64,000 bases of DNA from Ramlibacter sp. WS9 (lineage in GTDB: Bacteria; Pseudomonadota; Gammaproteobacteria; Burkholderiales; Burkholderiaceae_C): the NCBI RefSeq assembly GCF_003797765.1, contig NZ_RKMB01000003.1, forward strand, positions 1 through 64,000, in the 5' to 3' direction. Below the pieces are notes generated by a model, which saw nothing but the letters and a program-made list of their open reading frames with translations, was not told where the DNA came from and searched no databases. Positions 43,289-53,035 of this stretch are shown here, one piece after another (position 1 is the stretch's first letter; every line of letters begins with the position of its first letter). The translations under genes and the position numbers were made by a program.

Positions 43289-44301
43289 GGGTGAAAGAGA
43301 AAGCCTTCGTCCTGGCGACGGACCCTTTCGACGACACAGCGCTGCCGGAGCTGGCGGGGACGCAGCTGCACATCCTGCCCGACCTGCGCTCCGAGACGTA
43401 CCGTCCCTTGATGCGCCGCGCGCACGTCTTCGTCGTGCGAAGCGGAGCCCCGGTTCCGCGCGACATCCTGGACGACTCACCGAACCTCCTGGGTCTCGTC
43501 CGGCACGGGGTGGGCCTGGACGTCGTGCCGATGGATGCGGCCAAGCGGCTCGCCGTCCCCGTGGCCAACACGCCCGGCAGCAACGCGCAGTCCGTGGCCG
43601 AGTACGGGATGATGGTCATGGGGATGCTGTCGCGGCGCCTGCACATCGCCGATGCGACGCTGCGCCAACACGGCTGGAATACCGCGAAGGCGCGCGTCGG
43701 GCGGGCCCACGACCTGTCCGGAAAATCGGTGGGCATCGTGGGCCTGGGCGAAGTCGGCTCCCGCCTGGCCCGCATCTGCCACATGGGTTTCGGGATGCAG
43801 GTGCTGGGCCACCAGCGGCGTCCCAATGCCCTGGCGGAGTTCGTACGCCCGGTGACTCTCGAAGAGATATTCGAACGCAGCGACTTCGTCGTGCTGGCGT
43901 GCCCCTTGACCCCTGAAACGCGCCGCATGGTGTCACAGCCCCGGTTGCGCGCTATGAAGCCATCGGCTTTCCTCGTCAATCTCGCGCGTGGCGAGCTCAT
44001 CGATACCGATGCCCTGCTCGCAGCGCTGGACAGTGGTGGCATCGCGGGCGCGGCGCTGGACGTGTTCGATCAGGAACCGCTGCCGCCGCAACATCCCTTC
44101 TTTGCCTCCGAGCGCCTGATCCTGACTCCGCACCTGGCCGCCCGCACCTGCGAGAGCGACATGCGCACCAGCGCAGTCGCGGCCCGCCAGGTGATGCAAC
44201 TGCTGCGCGGCGAAGCGCCGCAATTCCTCGTCAATCCTTCGGCCTGGGCGGCCAGTGCGTCGAGGCGGGTGGCGATCCTCGAGCGGCTCGCCGGTTCATG
44301 A
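43285..44301 (+). CDS. D-2-hydroxyacid dehydrogenase family protein
   Basis: The roughly 338-residue enzyme has the NAD-binding signature VGIVGLGEVGSRLARICHMG. The catalytic trio of the family is R in NLARGELIDTDAL, E in VFDQEPLPP and H in LTPHLAARTCESD. LVRHGVGLDVVPMDAAK is the substrate-domain hinge region. The start is GTG 43285 (coupled by GTGA) or GTG 43291. It is third in the prpD-MR-dehydrogenase operon and probably reduces or oxidises a 2-keto acid made there. It converges with the SQR-like gene, overlapping by 6 bases. Confidence 0.92.
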   Translation: MRVKEKAFVLATDPFDDTALPELAGTQLHILPDLRSETYRPLMRRAHVFVVRSGAPVPRDILDDSPNLLGLVRHGVGLDVVPMDAAKRLAVPVANTPGSNAQSVAEYGMMVMGMLSRRLHIADATLRQHGWNTAKARVGRAHDLSGKSVGIVGLGEVGSRLARICHMGFGMQVLGHQRRPNALAEFVRPVTLEEIFERSDFVVLACPLTPETRRMVSQPRLRAMKPSAFLVNLARGELIDTDALLAALDSGGIAGAALDVFDQEPLPPQHPFFASERLILTPHLAARTCESDMRTSAVAARQVMQLLRGEAPQFLVNPSAWAASASRRVAILERLAGS

Positions 44302-45510
44302 GGAAACCTGCGGCAGCGGTTTCGCCAGCCACTCGCGTCCGCGCAGCATCGCGTCCCAATATAGCGCAGGAAGAACCCGCTCCTTCAAGTGCCACGCGAG
44401 CGAAGATGGCCGCGTCCCATCGATGAACCAGCCTGGAAATGTGGGTGCGAGTTTGCCCCCGTAGGTGAACTCCGCCAGCACGATCTTCCCGCGCTCAACG
44501 GTGATCGGGCAGGACGAGTAGCCGTCGTACCCGGCCTTCGCGGCAGAGTCGCCCCGCGCATGCAACAGGTTCTGCGCCACCACCGGCGCCTGCAAGCGCA
44601 CCGCGGCCGCCGTCTTCGAATTCGGCGTCCCCGCGGCGTCGCCCAGCCCGAACACGTTGTCATAACGCTTGTGACGCAGTGTGGCCGGATCCACGTCCAC
44701 CCAGCCTGCCGCGTCCGCCAGCGGACTCGCACGAACGAAGTCCGGCGCCCTCTGAGGTGGCACGACATGAAGCATGTCGAACTCGCGCGTCTCGGTCCCC
44801 TGCTTGCCCGCGAAGGTGGCGGTGCGCGCCTCTCCATCCACGGACACCAGGTTCTGCTCGAAGTCCACATGAATGTCGTACGCGTCGATGTAGCGCTCTA
44901 GCGCCGGGATGTAATCGGGCACGCTGAAGAGCGCCTTGGCCGCGCTGCAGAACTGGATGTCGATGGCGGCGAGCATGCCGCTGCGGCGCCAATGGTCCGC
45001 GCACAGGTACATCGCCTTCTGGGGCGCGCCCGCGCATTTGATGGGCAGCGGCGGCTGGGTGAAGATGGCCGTGCCGCCGCGCAGGAACTGCGCAAGCCTC
45101 CATGTGTAGGGAGCCAGGTCGTAACGGTAGTTGGAGGTGACGCCGTTGCGCCCCAGCGTTTCCGTCAAGCCGGGCACGGCCGCCCAATCCAGCATCAGGC
45201 CGGGACAAACCACCAGCTGCTCGTAGCCGACGGTGCGGCCGTCGGCCAGCACGACGGCGCTGCGTTCGGGCTCGAACGCGGCCACCGCCGTGTTCAGCCA
45301 GCGCACGCCATGCGGCATCACTGCGTCCATGCGACGGGCGGTCCGCGCGGCGTCGAACACACCGGCACCGACAAGCGTCCACCCCGGCTGGTAGTAGTGG
45401 GTCTGCGCCGGCTCGATGACGGTGATGTCGAGCCCGGGCTTCCTGGCCAGCAAGCTCGCGGCGGTTGCCACTCCCGCGGCCCCGCCACCGACGATTACGA
45501 CAGCAGGCAT
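44296..45510 (-). CDS. FAD-dependent oxidoreductase, sulfide:quinone oxidoreductase-like
   Basis: The 404-residue flavoprotein has an N-terminal dinucleotide motif VVIVGGGAAGVATAASLLAR and a second near FGLGDAAGTPNSKTAAAVRL. HYYQPGWTLVGAG is typical of SQR. The cysteines C159 (PIKCAGAPQKAMY) and C334 (YSSCPITV) match the redox-active pair of SQR-type enzymes, so sulfide or another thiol could be oxidised with quinone. The C-terminus is amphipathic (HLKERVLPALYWDAML) and may touch the membrane. It follows the TTT gene by 16 bases in a two-gene operon under copy B of the 43-bp element. Confidence 0.9.
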   Translation of the reverse strand: MPAVVIVGGGAAGVATAASLLARKPGLDITVIEPAQTHYYQPGWTLVGAGVFDAARTARRMDAVMPHGVRWLNTAVAAFEPERSAVVLADGRTVGYEQLVVCPGLMLDWAAVPGLTETLGRNGVTSNYRYDLAPYTWRLAQFLRGGTAIFTQPPLPIKCAGAPQKAMYLCADHWRRSGMLAAIDIQFCSAAKALFSVPDYIPALERYIDAYDIHVDFEQNLVSVDGEARTATFAGKQGTETREFDMLHVVPPQRAPDFVRASPLADAAGWVDVDPATLRHKRYDNVFGLGDAAGTPNSKTAAAVRLQAPVVAQNLLHARGDSAAKAGYDGYSSCPITVERGKIVLAEFTYGGKLAPTFPGWFIDGTRPSSLAWHLKERVLPALYWDAMLRGREWLAKPLPQVSS

Positions 45511-45526
45511 GTGGTGGACCGGGCGA

Positions 45527-46525
45527 TCACGTCGGCTGATAGTTGATGCGCTTGACGACAGAAGCCCATCGCGCGCGGTCCTGGGCGATGAGCTCGCCGG
45601 ACTGCTTTAGGTCGGTGGGCACCACGGTCATCCCGACCTGGGCCAGGGAGTCGACGATCTCCTTCTTCGTCAGCGCGGAACGGATGGCCGCACTATGACT
45701 CGCCATCAGTTCGGCCGGTGTCTTCGCATGGGCGAAGAACCCGAAGTAAGTCTTGATCACCATGTCGGCGATACCCTGCTCCGCGAATGTCGGCACCGTG
45801 GGCAAGAGGGGATTGCGTTTGTCGCTGGTGATGGCCAGGACCCGCAGTTTCCCGTCGCCGAGGTGCGGAGCGAGGTCCCCGAGTGTCGTCACCGTGGCCG
45901 GCACATTGCCCGCCACGGTGTCCAGGACAGCCGGTGCGCCGCCCTTGTAGGTGACGGGCACCAGCTCCATGTTGCCGATCTTGGCCAGCAAGGTGCCGAC
46001 CATTGACGGCAGCACGCCCGCCGTGGCGAATGTCGCATTCTTCGCGTCGCGCTTGGCCCAGGCGATGTATTCGGGGATCGTGCGCACCGAGGCCGGCACC
46101 ATGGGGCCGACTGCGTAGCCGTACTCCACCTCGCAGCCCGCCGTCAGCGTCGCGAAATCGTTCATGGCGTCGTACGGAAGGGACTTGTAGATGAACGGGA
46201 ACAGCGTGAACAGCACCGAAGACACCGACAGGATGTTGCTGCCATCGGGCGGCTGCTGCTTCACGTAGCTCACCGCCAGTTGGGCGAGCGCACCCGGCTT
46301 GTTCTCGACAATGACCGAGTTGGCATACCCGGCGGGCATGTTCGACGCCACCTTGCGCGACAGCAGGTCCGAAGTCCCGCCGGCCGCATAGCCGCACACG
46401 ATTCTGATCGTTGAGGGTTTCGACTGGGCCGCGGCGCGGCCGACCGCCGAAAGCAGCGCGAGACCACCGGCGGTGCCCAGCAGTTCGCGGCGGGTCGGGG
46501 AAAACCGGGAGAGTTGCTCACTCAT
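45527..46525 (-). CDS. Bug/TTT family solute-binding protein, twin-arginine-type leader
   Basis: The 332-residue protein begins at ATG 46525 with the leader SPTRRELLGTAGGLALLSAV, cleaved after AAAQ. It has IRIVCGYAAGGTSDLLSRKV, VTYKGGAPAVLDTVAGNVPA and an end RWASVVKRINYQPT. The leader is nearly the same as that of 39497-40471, evidence of recent duplication. It heads the TTT-SQR operon; the 43-bp element copy B is 54 bases upstream. Confidence 0.92.
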   Translation of the reverse strand: MSEQLSRFSPTRRELLGTAGGLALLSAVGRAAAQSKPSTIRIVCGYAAGGTSDLLSRKVASNMPAGYANSVIVENKPGALAQLAVSYVKQQPPDGSNILSVSSVLFTLFPFIYKSLPYDAMNDFATLTAGCEVEYGYAVGPMVPASVRTIPEYIAWAKRDAKNATFATAGVLPSMVGTLLAKIGNMELVPVTYKGGAPAVLDTVAGNVPATVTTLGDLAPHLGDGKLRVLAITSDKRNPLLPTVPTFAEQGIADMVIKTYFGFFAHAKTPAELMASHSAAIRSALTKKEIVDSLAQVGMTVVPTDLKQSGELIAQDRARWASVVKRINYQPT

Positions 46526-46578
46526 GGATGAATTGCTCCTTGCATGGAGCGTCCGACTGTGCGGAAGATGCGGGACGC

Positions 46579-46621
46579 TGTAAATTTCGATTCGACGAAC
46601 GACTCGATACGCCGCGCATAT
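46579..46621 (+). promoter_or_regulatory. 43-bp conserved element, copy B
   Basis: Left box TGTAAATTTCGA (46579-46590), then right box TCGATACGCCGCGCATAT (46604-46621). It is the same 43-base length as the other copies. It lies between the TTT-SQR operon (minus) and the molybdopterin enzyme gene (plus), with the TGTAAATT end toward the TTT gene as in copies A and D. Confidence 0.72.
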
Positions 46622-46685
46622 CACCGGGGCGGCGCGCACCATACGTTCGGGCTATCGGCGCATTCGCCAATTCGAACTTTACGGG

Positions 46686-49025
46686 GTGACCCCGGTGGCA
46701 GACAGTCCGTCCATGACCTCTCGAGAGCTGACCTCATCCCATTGGGGCGTGTATGAAGTGGTGCGCTGGGACGGCGAAGCCTGCGGCCTGCGCCCCCTGG
46801 CGGAAGATCCCGACCCGTCCCCGATCGGTGTCGCCATGTGGGACGCCTACCAGTCGCCGCTGCGCATCAGGCGGCCAGCGGTGCGGCGCAGCTGGCTGCG
46901 TGGAGGACCCGGAAGCGCACCCGAGCTAAGGGGGCGCGAGCCCTTCGTGGAGGTGGACTGGGACGAGGCGCTCGACCTGGTCGCCAGTGAAGTCGGCCGC
47001 GTGCGCCGCGATCACGGCAACTCAGCGATCTTCGGCGGCTCGTACGGATGGTCCAGCGCGGGCCGCTTCCACCATGCGCAGAGCCAGATCCACCGGTTCC
47101 TCAATCTGGTGGGAGGCTATGTCGGCCACACGGACACGTACAGCCTCGGCGCGGGCAAGGTCATCATGCGTAATGTGATGCACCAACTCGACGAGTTGCT
47201 GGACATCCACCACGACTGGAACGTCATGGCGCAGCACACGCGCCTCATCGTCGCCTTCGGCGGCGTGCCTGCCAAGAACGCGCAGGTCACGCCGGGCGGC
47301 AGCCCGGAACACCGCGTGCGCTCTGGCCTCGCACGCCTGGCCGGCGAAGGGTGCCGGTTCGTGCACATCAGCCCGGTGCGCCACGACTTCGACGGACCGG
47401 AAGGCAGCGTCGAGTGGCTCCCCGTCCGCCCGAACACCGATGCCGCGGCGATGATCGCGCTCGCCTGCGAGATCGTGCGCTCGGGGCGCCACGACGCTGC
47501 TTTCCTGCAGCGATACTGCGTCGGCTTCGATCATTGGGCCGACTACCTCCTGGGGTGCACTGACGGCATCGTGAAAGATGCGGAGTGGGCGGCGCCTATC
47601 ACCGGTCTGGATCCCGCCCGGCTGCGCAAGCTCGCCGCCGAGCTGGTGGACACGCGCTCGCTGATCAACGTGGCGTGGTCGCTGCAGCGTGCCGAGCATG
47701 GCGAGCAGCCCTTCTGGGCCGCGGTCGCGCTCGCATCGGTCGTGGGACAGATCGGTTTGCCCGGCGGCGGCGTGGCAATGGGCTACGGCCCGATCAACCG
47801 CCCAGGAAGCGCCCACCCCAAGTTCGGGGGCCCGACGTTTCCCCAGGGCCGCAATCCCATTGGCCCACCGATACCCTGTGCGCGGATCGCGGACATGCTG
47901 CTCCATCCCGGTGGGGCGTATGACTACGACGGCGAGCGCCGCACGTACGCGGACATTGAGCTGGTCTATTGGGCGGGCGGCAACCCGTTCCACCATCACC
48001 AGGACCTGAACCGGCTGGCGGTCGCGTGGCGCAAGCCGGCGACGGTCGTGGTCCACGAGCAGTTCTGGAACGCGCACGCCAGAATGGCCGACATCGTCCT
48101 GCCCGCCACGTCCACGCTGGAGCGCGATGACATCGGCTTCGCGTCCCGCGAGCCGCTCATGGTGGCCATGAAGGCCGTGCTGAAGCCACCGGGAGAAGCA
48201 CGCGATGACTTCGCGATTTTCGCGGCGTTGTCCGCGCGCCTTGGCACGGTCGCGCAATTCACCGAGGGTCGCACGCCGGCCGAGTGGCTGCGCGCGATGT
48301 ACGAGCGCAGCGCCGACAGCGCCACGCGGGCAGGCGTGGAACTGCCCTCCTTCGACGAGTTCTGGGAGGCCGGATTTGCCCGGATCGAAAGTGCGTGCGC
48401 GGAGCCTGTCGTCATGCTCGGGGATTACCGCCGTGATCCGGATGCCCATCCGTTGAAAACGTCGACCGGCCGCATCGAACTTCACTCTGCAACCATTGCC
48501 GGGTACGGCTATGAAGATTGCCCGGGACATCCGGTGTGGCTGGCGCCGAACGAGTGGCTCGGCGGCGCGGCGGCGATGCGCTTCCCGCTTCACATGCTCT
48601 CGGACCAGCCGCACACGAAGTTGCACAGCCAGCTCGATCACAACGCCCTCAGCCTGGCTAATAAGGTGTCCGGGCGCGAACCGCTTCGAATCCACCCGAA
48701 CGATGCGCGCAGCCGAGGCATCTCGGACGGAGATCTCCTACGGATCTTCAACGATCGCGGCGCGTGCCTCGCCGGTGCTCGTCTCGATGCGGGGCTGCTG
48801 CCGGGCGTGGTTCAGCTCGCCACGGGCGCCTGGTGGGATCCCTCGTGGGACCGGGCCGACGCGCTGGATCTCCACGGCAACCCGAACGTGCTCACGCAGG
48901 ATGTCGGTTCGTCCCGGATGTCCCAGGGTTGCAGTGCGCAGTCGTGCCTTGTGGAGGTCGAGCGGTTCGCCGGTGACGCCCCCGCGCACCGCGCCTTCGA
49001 GCTGCCGGAGTTCACGACACGCTGA
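46686..49025 (+). CDS. Molybdopterin-dependent oxidoreductase (DMSO/biotin sulfoxide reductase type)
   Basis: The 779-residue enzyme matches the BisC/TorA/DorA group without an N-terminal iron-sulfur cluster. The molybdenum-ligand region is FGGSYGWSSAGRFHHAQ (Ser type). Cofactor-binding stretches include YWAGGNPFHHHQDLNRLAVA, VLPATSTLERDDIGF and HMLSDQPHTKLHSQLDHNAL; QDVGSSRMSQGCSAQSCLVE is near the C-terminus. No Tat leader is visible at the GTG 46686 or ATG 46713 starts, so it is probably cytoplasmic. It could reduce S- or N-oxides or hydroxylate a substrate. It is divergent from TTT-SQR across copy B of the 43-bp element. Confidence 0.92.
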   Translation: MTPVADSPSMTSRELTSSHWGVYEVVRWDGEACGLRPLAEDPDPSPIGVAMWDAYQSPLRIRRPAVRRSWLRGGPGSAPELRGREPFVEVDWDEALDLVASEVGRVRRDHGNSAIFGGSYGWSSAGRFHHAQSQIHRFLNLVGGYVGHTDTYSLGAGKVIMRNVMHQLDELLDIHHDWNVMAQHTRLIVAFGGVPAKNAQVTPGGSPEHRVRSGLARLAGEGCRFVHISPVRHDFDGPEGSVEWLPVRPNTDAAAMIALACEIVRSGRHDAAFLQRYCVGFDHWADYLLGCTDGIVKDAEWAAPITGLDPARLRKLAAELVDTRSLINVAWSLQRAEHGEQPFWAAVALASVVGQIGLPGGGVAMGYGPINRPGSAHPKFGGPTFPQGRNPIGPPIPCARIADMLLHPGGAYDYDGERRTYADIELVYWAGGNPFHHHQDLNRLAVAWRKPATVVVHEQFWNAHARMADIVLPATSTLERDDIGFASREPLMVAMKAVLKPPGEARDDFAIFAALSARLGTVAQFTEGRTPAEWLRAMYERSADSATRAGVELPSFDEFWEAGFARIESACAEPVVMLGDYRRDPDAHPLKTSTGRIELHSATIAGYGYEDCPGHPVWLAPNEWLGGAAAMRFPLHMLSDQPHTKLHSQLDHNALSLANKVSGREPLRIHPNDARSRGISDGDLLRIFNDRGACLAGARLDAGLLPGVVQLATGAWWDPSWDRADALDLHGNPNVLTQDVGSSRMSQGCSAQSCLVEVERFAGDAPAHRAFELPEFTTR

Positions 49026-49445
49026 TCAAGCCCATTCCAGGACAGGCGCGCCGTACCCCACGAGTTCACCTTCCGCCGCCAGGAGACGCGCGACCTTCCC
49101 GTCGCGATCGGCCTCCACCGGCGCGAGCAACTCGCCTGCCTGGAGCACCGCCACAATGTGGCCCTTAGACAGCCAGTCGCCTACGCGTACCATTGCGTCG
49201 CCTGCGAGGGGATGCCGCAGCAGGAGGCGGCCCATGCCGGGCGAGCGCAGGACACTGCTCGCGGTCGCCGGCTGCACCGCGACATCGGTACTGGCCTGCG
49301 CAGGAGGCGCGGCGTTCGTCGGCAGTGGCCCTGGTTGGGTGATGTGCAGGCGCAGCAGACCCTGCGGGGCCTGGTACTCGAACATCGTCACGCCGCCCGC
49401 TTGCAGCCGCCGCACCAGCGCCTGGACTTCATCCGGTTTGATCAT
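49026..49445 (-). CDS. Biotinyl-domain (AccB-like) protein lacking the biotin lysine
   Basis: The 139-residue protein has the two-part shape of a biotin carboxyl carrier: an N-terminal helical part ([13 protein letters not shown]), a Pro/Ala linker and a C-terminal biotinyl fold ([12 protein letters not shown] ... [20 protein letters not shown]). Where carriers have EAMKM, this one reads QAGEL, so the biotin lysine is replaced by E105. It cannot carry biotin in the usual way. It is the last gene after accC (4-base overlap). It could be a structural subunit, a regulator, or a decayed copy of the active carrier at 50799-51257. Confidence 0.8.
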   Translation of the reverse strand: MIKPDEVQALVRRLQAGGVTMFEYQAPQGLLRLHITQPGPLPTNAAPPAQASTDVAVQPATASSVLRSPGMGRLLLRHPLAGDAMVRVGDWLSKGHIVAVLQAGELLAPVEADRDGKVARLLAAEGELVGYGAPVLEWA

Positions 49446-50806
49446 TGTTTCGTGCTCCCATGCGTGCCAGCCGCCAACCATCGTTCGAGGTGGTGGATGT
49501 CCGCGCCGCCCCGCACAAACTCCGGCTCATCCATCAATGCCTCGTGAAGAGGCGTCGTCGTGTCGATGCCCTCGACGACCAGTTCCCGCAGTGCCGTGCG
49601 CATCCGGGCCAGGGCTTCGGGACGATCGCGCCCGTGCACGAGGACTTTCGCCACCAAGGAGTCGTAGTTCGGCGGAACGACGTAGCCGTCGTACAGATGC
49701 GACTCGACGCGCACCCCCGGCCCGCCCGGCGGCATCCACTTCACCACCTTGCCGGGCGACGGCGTGAAGCGCCAGGGATGCTCGGCATTGATGCGGCACT
49801 CGATGGCGTGGCCGTGCGGCTGCACATCTTCCTGCCGGAAGGAAAGTCGTTCGCCCTGCGCGATGCGCAACTGCTCCACGACGATGTCGATGCCCGTGGC
49901 CAGCTCGGTGACCGGATGCTCCACCTGCACCCGCGTGTTCATCTCGATGAAGAAGAACTCACCGTCCTCGTAAAGGAATTCGAACGTGCCCGCGCCGACG
50001 TAGCCGATCTCCCGGCACGCACGCGTGCACAGCTCGCCCACCTTTGCGACGAGGTCCCGCGCGATCCCGGGCGCCGGCGACTCTTCGACCAGTTTCTGGT
50101 GACGCCGCTGCATCGAGCAGTCACGCTCGCCCAGCCACACGGCGTTGCCGTGGCTGTCGGCCAGCACCTGGATCTCCACGTGGCGCGGGTGTTCCAGGAA
50201 TCGCTCCATGTACACGTCGGCGCAGCCGAAGGCGCGGCCGGCCTCTTCGCGGGTCGTCGCGACGGCATTCGCCAGTTCCGATTCCGACTTCACGACGCGC
50301 ATGCCGCGTCCACCGCCGCCGGCGGTGGCCTTGATGATCAGCGGGTAGCGAACGTCACGCGCCATCGCGGCCACGGCCTGGGCGTCCTGCGGCAGCGCGC
50401 CCTCGGAGCCGGGAACACACGGTACGCCCGCGGCCGCCATCGCGCGCTTCGCGCTGATCTTGTCGCCCATCCGCCGGATCGCTTCGGCCGGTGGCCCGAT
50501 GAACACGAGACCCGCGTCCGCCACTGCTTGCGCGAACTGCGCGTTTTCCGAGAGAAAGCCATATCCGGGATGCACCGCCTGGGCGCCCGTGAGCCTGGCG
50601 GCCAGCAGCAACCGCGCGGTGTCGAGGTAACTCTCCCTCGCCGCTGCCGGGCCGATGCACAGCGCCTGGTCCGCCATCCTGACGTGACGCAGGGTGGCGT
50701 CGGCTTCGGAGTGGACGGCTACCGTCTTGAGCCCTAGAACCCGGCAGGCGCGCAGGATGCGCAATGCGATTTCGCCGCGGTTGGCGATGAGAACGGTGTC
50801 AAACAT
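49442..50806 (-). CDS. accC: Biotin carboxylase (AccC-like)
   Basis: The 454-residue ATP-grasp enzyme has [20 protein letters not shown] at the start, then [15 protein letters not shown], the ATP loop [14 protein letters not shown] and [36 protein letters not shown] carries the catalytic glutamates. It carboxylates biotin using bicarbonate and ATP. It overlaps accB upstream by 8 bases and the lysine-less carrier downstream by 4. In this setting it probably belongs to a specialised carboxylase or oxoprolinase-type complex and not to fatty-acid synthesis. Confidence 0.95.
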   Translation of the reverse strand: MFDTVLIANRGEIALRILRACRVLGLKTVAVHSEADATLRHVRMADQALCIGPAAARESYLDTARLLLAARLTGAQAVHPGYGFLSENAQFAQAVADAGLVFIGPPAEAIRRMGDKISAKRAMAAAGVPCVPGSEGALPQDAQAVAAMARDVRYPLIIKATAGGGGRGMRVVKSESELANAVATTREEAGRAFGCADVYMERFLEHPRHVEIQVLADSHGNAVWLGERDCSMQRRHQKLVEESPAPGIARDLVAKVGELCTRACREIGYVGAGTFEFLYEDGEFFFIEMNTRVQVEHPVTELATGIDIVVEQLRIAQGERLSFRQEDVQPHGHAIECRINAEHPWRFTPSPGKVVKWMPPGGPGVRVESHLYDGYVVPPNYDSLVAKVLVHGRDRPEALARMRTALRELVVEGIDTTTPLHEALMDEPEFVRGGADIHHLERWLAAGTHGSTKQ

Positions 50807-51257
50807 CGCGGGCGCCCTCCACAAGCTCCATCTCGAACAGGGGCGTGCCCGGTTCGACCGCGAGCGCGTTGACCGCGAGCACCTTCACGATGCGCCCGGC
50901 GTGCTCGGCCTCAATGGCGTGCAGCATCTTCATGGCCTCCAGCAACGCGATCTGCTGGCCGGCTCCGACCTCGGCGCCCTCTTCCACGAGGGGCGGATCC
51001 CCAGGTGCGGACGACCGGTAGAAGGTGCCATGCATCGGCGCACACACAATGTGGCGGCGCGCGTCGGCCCCGCGGGTGGCAGCGGCGGCAGTGGCAGTGG
51101 CCGGTGGAAATGCCGTTGCGGGCGCCGATGGCGCGACCGCGATACCTTGCGCCTGGCGCACGATCCGCAACCGGTGGCCATCGGCCTCATAGTCAATTTC
51201 AGCGACGGCGGTGCCCTCGACGCTGCGAAGCAGCGCCTCGACGAGTTCAGGGATCAT
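50799..51257 (-). CDS. accB: Biotin carboxyl carrier protein (AccB-like)
   Basis: The 152-residue carrier has an N-terminal helix ([20 protein letters not shown]) and a Pro/Ala/Thr-rich linker (residues 41-65). Its biotinyl domain contains the biotin motif EAMKM with K110. Length and layout match family norms. It sits between pxpA and accC, ending 8 bases inside accC. The clustering of pxpBCA with accBC is a recurrent arrangement in bacteria and suggests that carboxylation precedes or follows ring opening. Confidence 0.93.
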   Translation of the reverse strand: MIPELVEALLRSVEGTAVAEIDYEADGHRLRIVRQAQGIAVAPSAPATAFPPATATAAAATRGADARRHIVCAPMHGTFYRSSAPGDPPLVEEGAEVGAGQQIALLEAMKMLHAIEAEHAGRIVKVLAVNALAVEPGTPLFEMELVEGARDV

Positions 51258-51264
51258 GAGCGCC

Positions 51265-52041
51265 TCAGGAGAAAGGTTTGACTTCGATGCCGGCATCGAC
51301 CAAGCGCTTGCGCACGGCGGCCGCCATCTGGATCGCGCCGGGGCTATCGCCATGCACGCAGATCGAGGCGATATCCATCGGCAGCAGGCCGCCATCGATA
51401 GTTTCGACGGCGCCCGCCTGGACCATGCGCAGCACGCGGGCCGCGACTTCCTCGGCATCGTGCAGCACGGCGCCCGGTTGTTTCCGGGGAACGAGTTGAC
51501 CCGTTGGCAGGTAAGCGCGGTCCGCGAAGATCTCGGCGCATGTGCGCAATCCCATTTCCTTCGCGATGCGTGTGGCATGGCCGTCCGGGTAGGTGAGCAG
51601 CACCAAGCTGGAGTCCACGGCGGCGATGGCGCGCACGATCGCGCCCGCGACCGTCTCGTTCACCTGGGAGAGGTTGGCGAGCGCGCCGTGGGGCTTCACG
51701 AAGGTGATCGGGTGGCCCGCATAGGCGGAGACGCCCATCGCCGCGCCGACCTGGTAGGCGACGAACTGTTCGATCTCGGTGGCGGAGAACGCCATCTCGC
51801 GGCGGCCGAAGCCCCAGAGGTCGGGATAGCCCGGGTGCGCGCCGACGGCGACACCCAGTTCTCTTGCCCGCGCGAACGTGCGCGCCATGATGTGCGGATC
51901 ACCCGCGTGCATGCCGCACGCCACGTTGGCCGAGCTCACCACCTGCAGGATGGCATCGTCGTCGCCCATCTCCCAGGCGCCGAACCCCTCGCCGAGATCC
52001 GAGTTCAGGTCGACCGATCGCAACGAATTTGTCTTATTCAT
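51265..52041 (-). CDS. pxpA: 5-oxoprolinase subunit A (LamB/YcsF family)
   Basis: The 258-residue protein shows the YcsF/PxpA signatures VDLNSDLGEGFGAWEMGDDD, SSANVACGMHAGDPHIM, VGAHPGYPDLWGFGRREM, FVKPHGALANL and ICVHGDSPGA. With PxpB and PxpC it converts 5-oxoproline to glutamate with ATP, or acts on similar lactams. It is third in the pxpB-pxpC-pxpA-accB-accC operon, 19 bases after pxpC and 7 bases before accB. It is the only pxpA in the window, so it may also serve the pxpBC copy at 24-26 kb. Confidence 0.94.
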   Translation of the reverse strand: MNKTNSLRSVDLNSDLGEGFGAWEMGDDDAILQVVSSANVACGMHAGDPHIMARTFARARELGVAVGAHPGYPDLWGFGRREMAFSATEIEQFVAYQVGAAMGVSAYAGHPITFVKPHGALANLSQVNETVAGAIVRAIAAVDSSLVLLTYPDGHATRIAKEMGLRTCAEIFADRAYLPTGQLVPRKQPGAVLHDAEEVAARVLRMVQAGAVETIDGGLLPMDIASICVHGDSPGAIQMAAAVRKRLVDAGIEVKPFS

Positions 52042-52060
52042 GTGGGGTCCTCAAAAAAAT

Positions 52061-53035
52061 TCAGGGGCGGCGCGCCATCAGTGACAGGCCGTCACGCAGC
52101 CGTTGCTGCTCGGCCAGGTTCTCGCGCGACGCGGCCACGCCGCTCGGGTGGTCCACGAGCTCGAAGCGGATGCGCTGGCCGGGCCGAAGCTGAGCCAGGC
52201 GCCAGATGTCGGCCTCGATCACGGTGGCGATCTTCGGGTAGCCGCCGATCGTGTTGGCCTCCGCCATCTGGACGATGGGCTGGCCGGAAGGCGGCACCTG
52301 GACTACGCCCGGCACCACACCATGGGACAGCAACTCCAGCGGACGCGAGGTCTTGAGGACCTTGCCTTCGAGGCGGTAGCCCTGGCGGTTGCAGTCCGGC
52401 GTCAGTTGGTATTCGGTGCCATCGAAGGCTGCCCTGGCCTCATCGGTGAACTCGTCGTATTCCGCCGCGGCAATCGCCCGGACCTTCACGCTGCCCGACG
52501 CGAGTTCCTCGATGAATCGCGTGCGCGAGACGGGCGCGACGCCGAACGATCGCAGCCCCACATCATCGGCGCTCGGCCCGAGCGTGAGTTGATCGCCCTT
52601 TCGCAGTCCCCGGCCGTCCACGCCGCCAAATCCGCTCTTAATGTCGGTCGCGCGCGAACCCAGCACCCGCGGCACCTCGATGCCACCGCGAAAGGCCAGG
52701 AAAGCGCGCGAGCCGTGCTGCGGCGGGGTGACGGTGATCGTGTCGCCGGCGCGAGCGTGCGCGGCCCACCAGCTGGGGTAGCTGCGCAGCGGCAGAGTCA
52801 CGGTCGTCACAGCCCCCGTACACGCGAACCAGGCATCCTGGTGAAGCTTCACCCGGAACGGAAAGATGCAGATCTCGATCCCGGCGGCTCCTTCGTCGTT
52901 GCCGACCAGCAGGTTCGCGATCTGCAGCGCGGGCGCGTCCATCGCGCCACTGTTGCTCACACCGATGCCCAGGTGGGCCGGTCGACCAGTATCCTGCACC
53001 AGGTTCAGGGCGCCATTGCTGAGGACTTCGATCAT
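52061..53035 (-). CDS. pxpC: 5-oxoprolinase subunit C (copy 2)
   Basis: The 324-residue protein begins MIEVLSNGALNLVQDTGRPA and keeps the family marks GIGVSNSGAMDAPALQIANL, TTVTLPLRSYPSWWAAHARA and GQPIVQMAEANTIGGYPKIA. ATG 53035 overlaps the pxpB stop (ATGA). It is highly similar to copy 1 at 24301-25368 over its whole length, but lacks that copy's long basic C-terminal tail. It works with PxpB (53032-53700) and PxpA just downstream. Confidence 0.94.
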   Translation of the reverse strand: MIEVLSNGALNLVQDTGRPAHLGIGVSNSGAMDAPALQIANLLVGNDEGAAGIEICIFPFRVKLHQDAWFACTGAVTTVTLPLRSYPSWWAAHARAGDTITVTPPQHGSRAFLAFRGGIEVPRVLGSRATDIKSGFGGVDGRGLRKGDQLTLGPSADDVGLRSFGVAPVSRTRFIEELASGSVKVRAIAAAEYDEFTDEARAAFDGTEYQLTPDCNRQGYRLEGKVLKTSRPLELLSHGVVPGVVQVPPSGQPIVQMAEANTIGGYPKIATVIEADIWRLAQLRPGQRIRFELVDHPSGVAASRENLAEQQRLRDGLSLMARRP

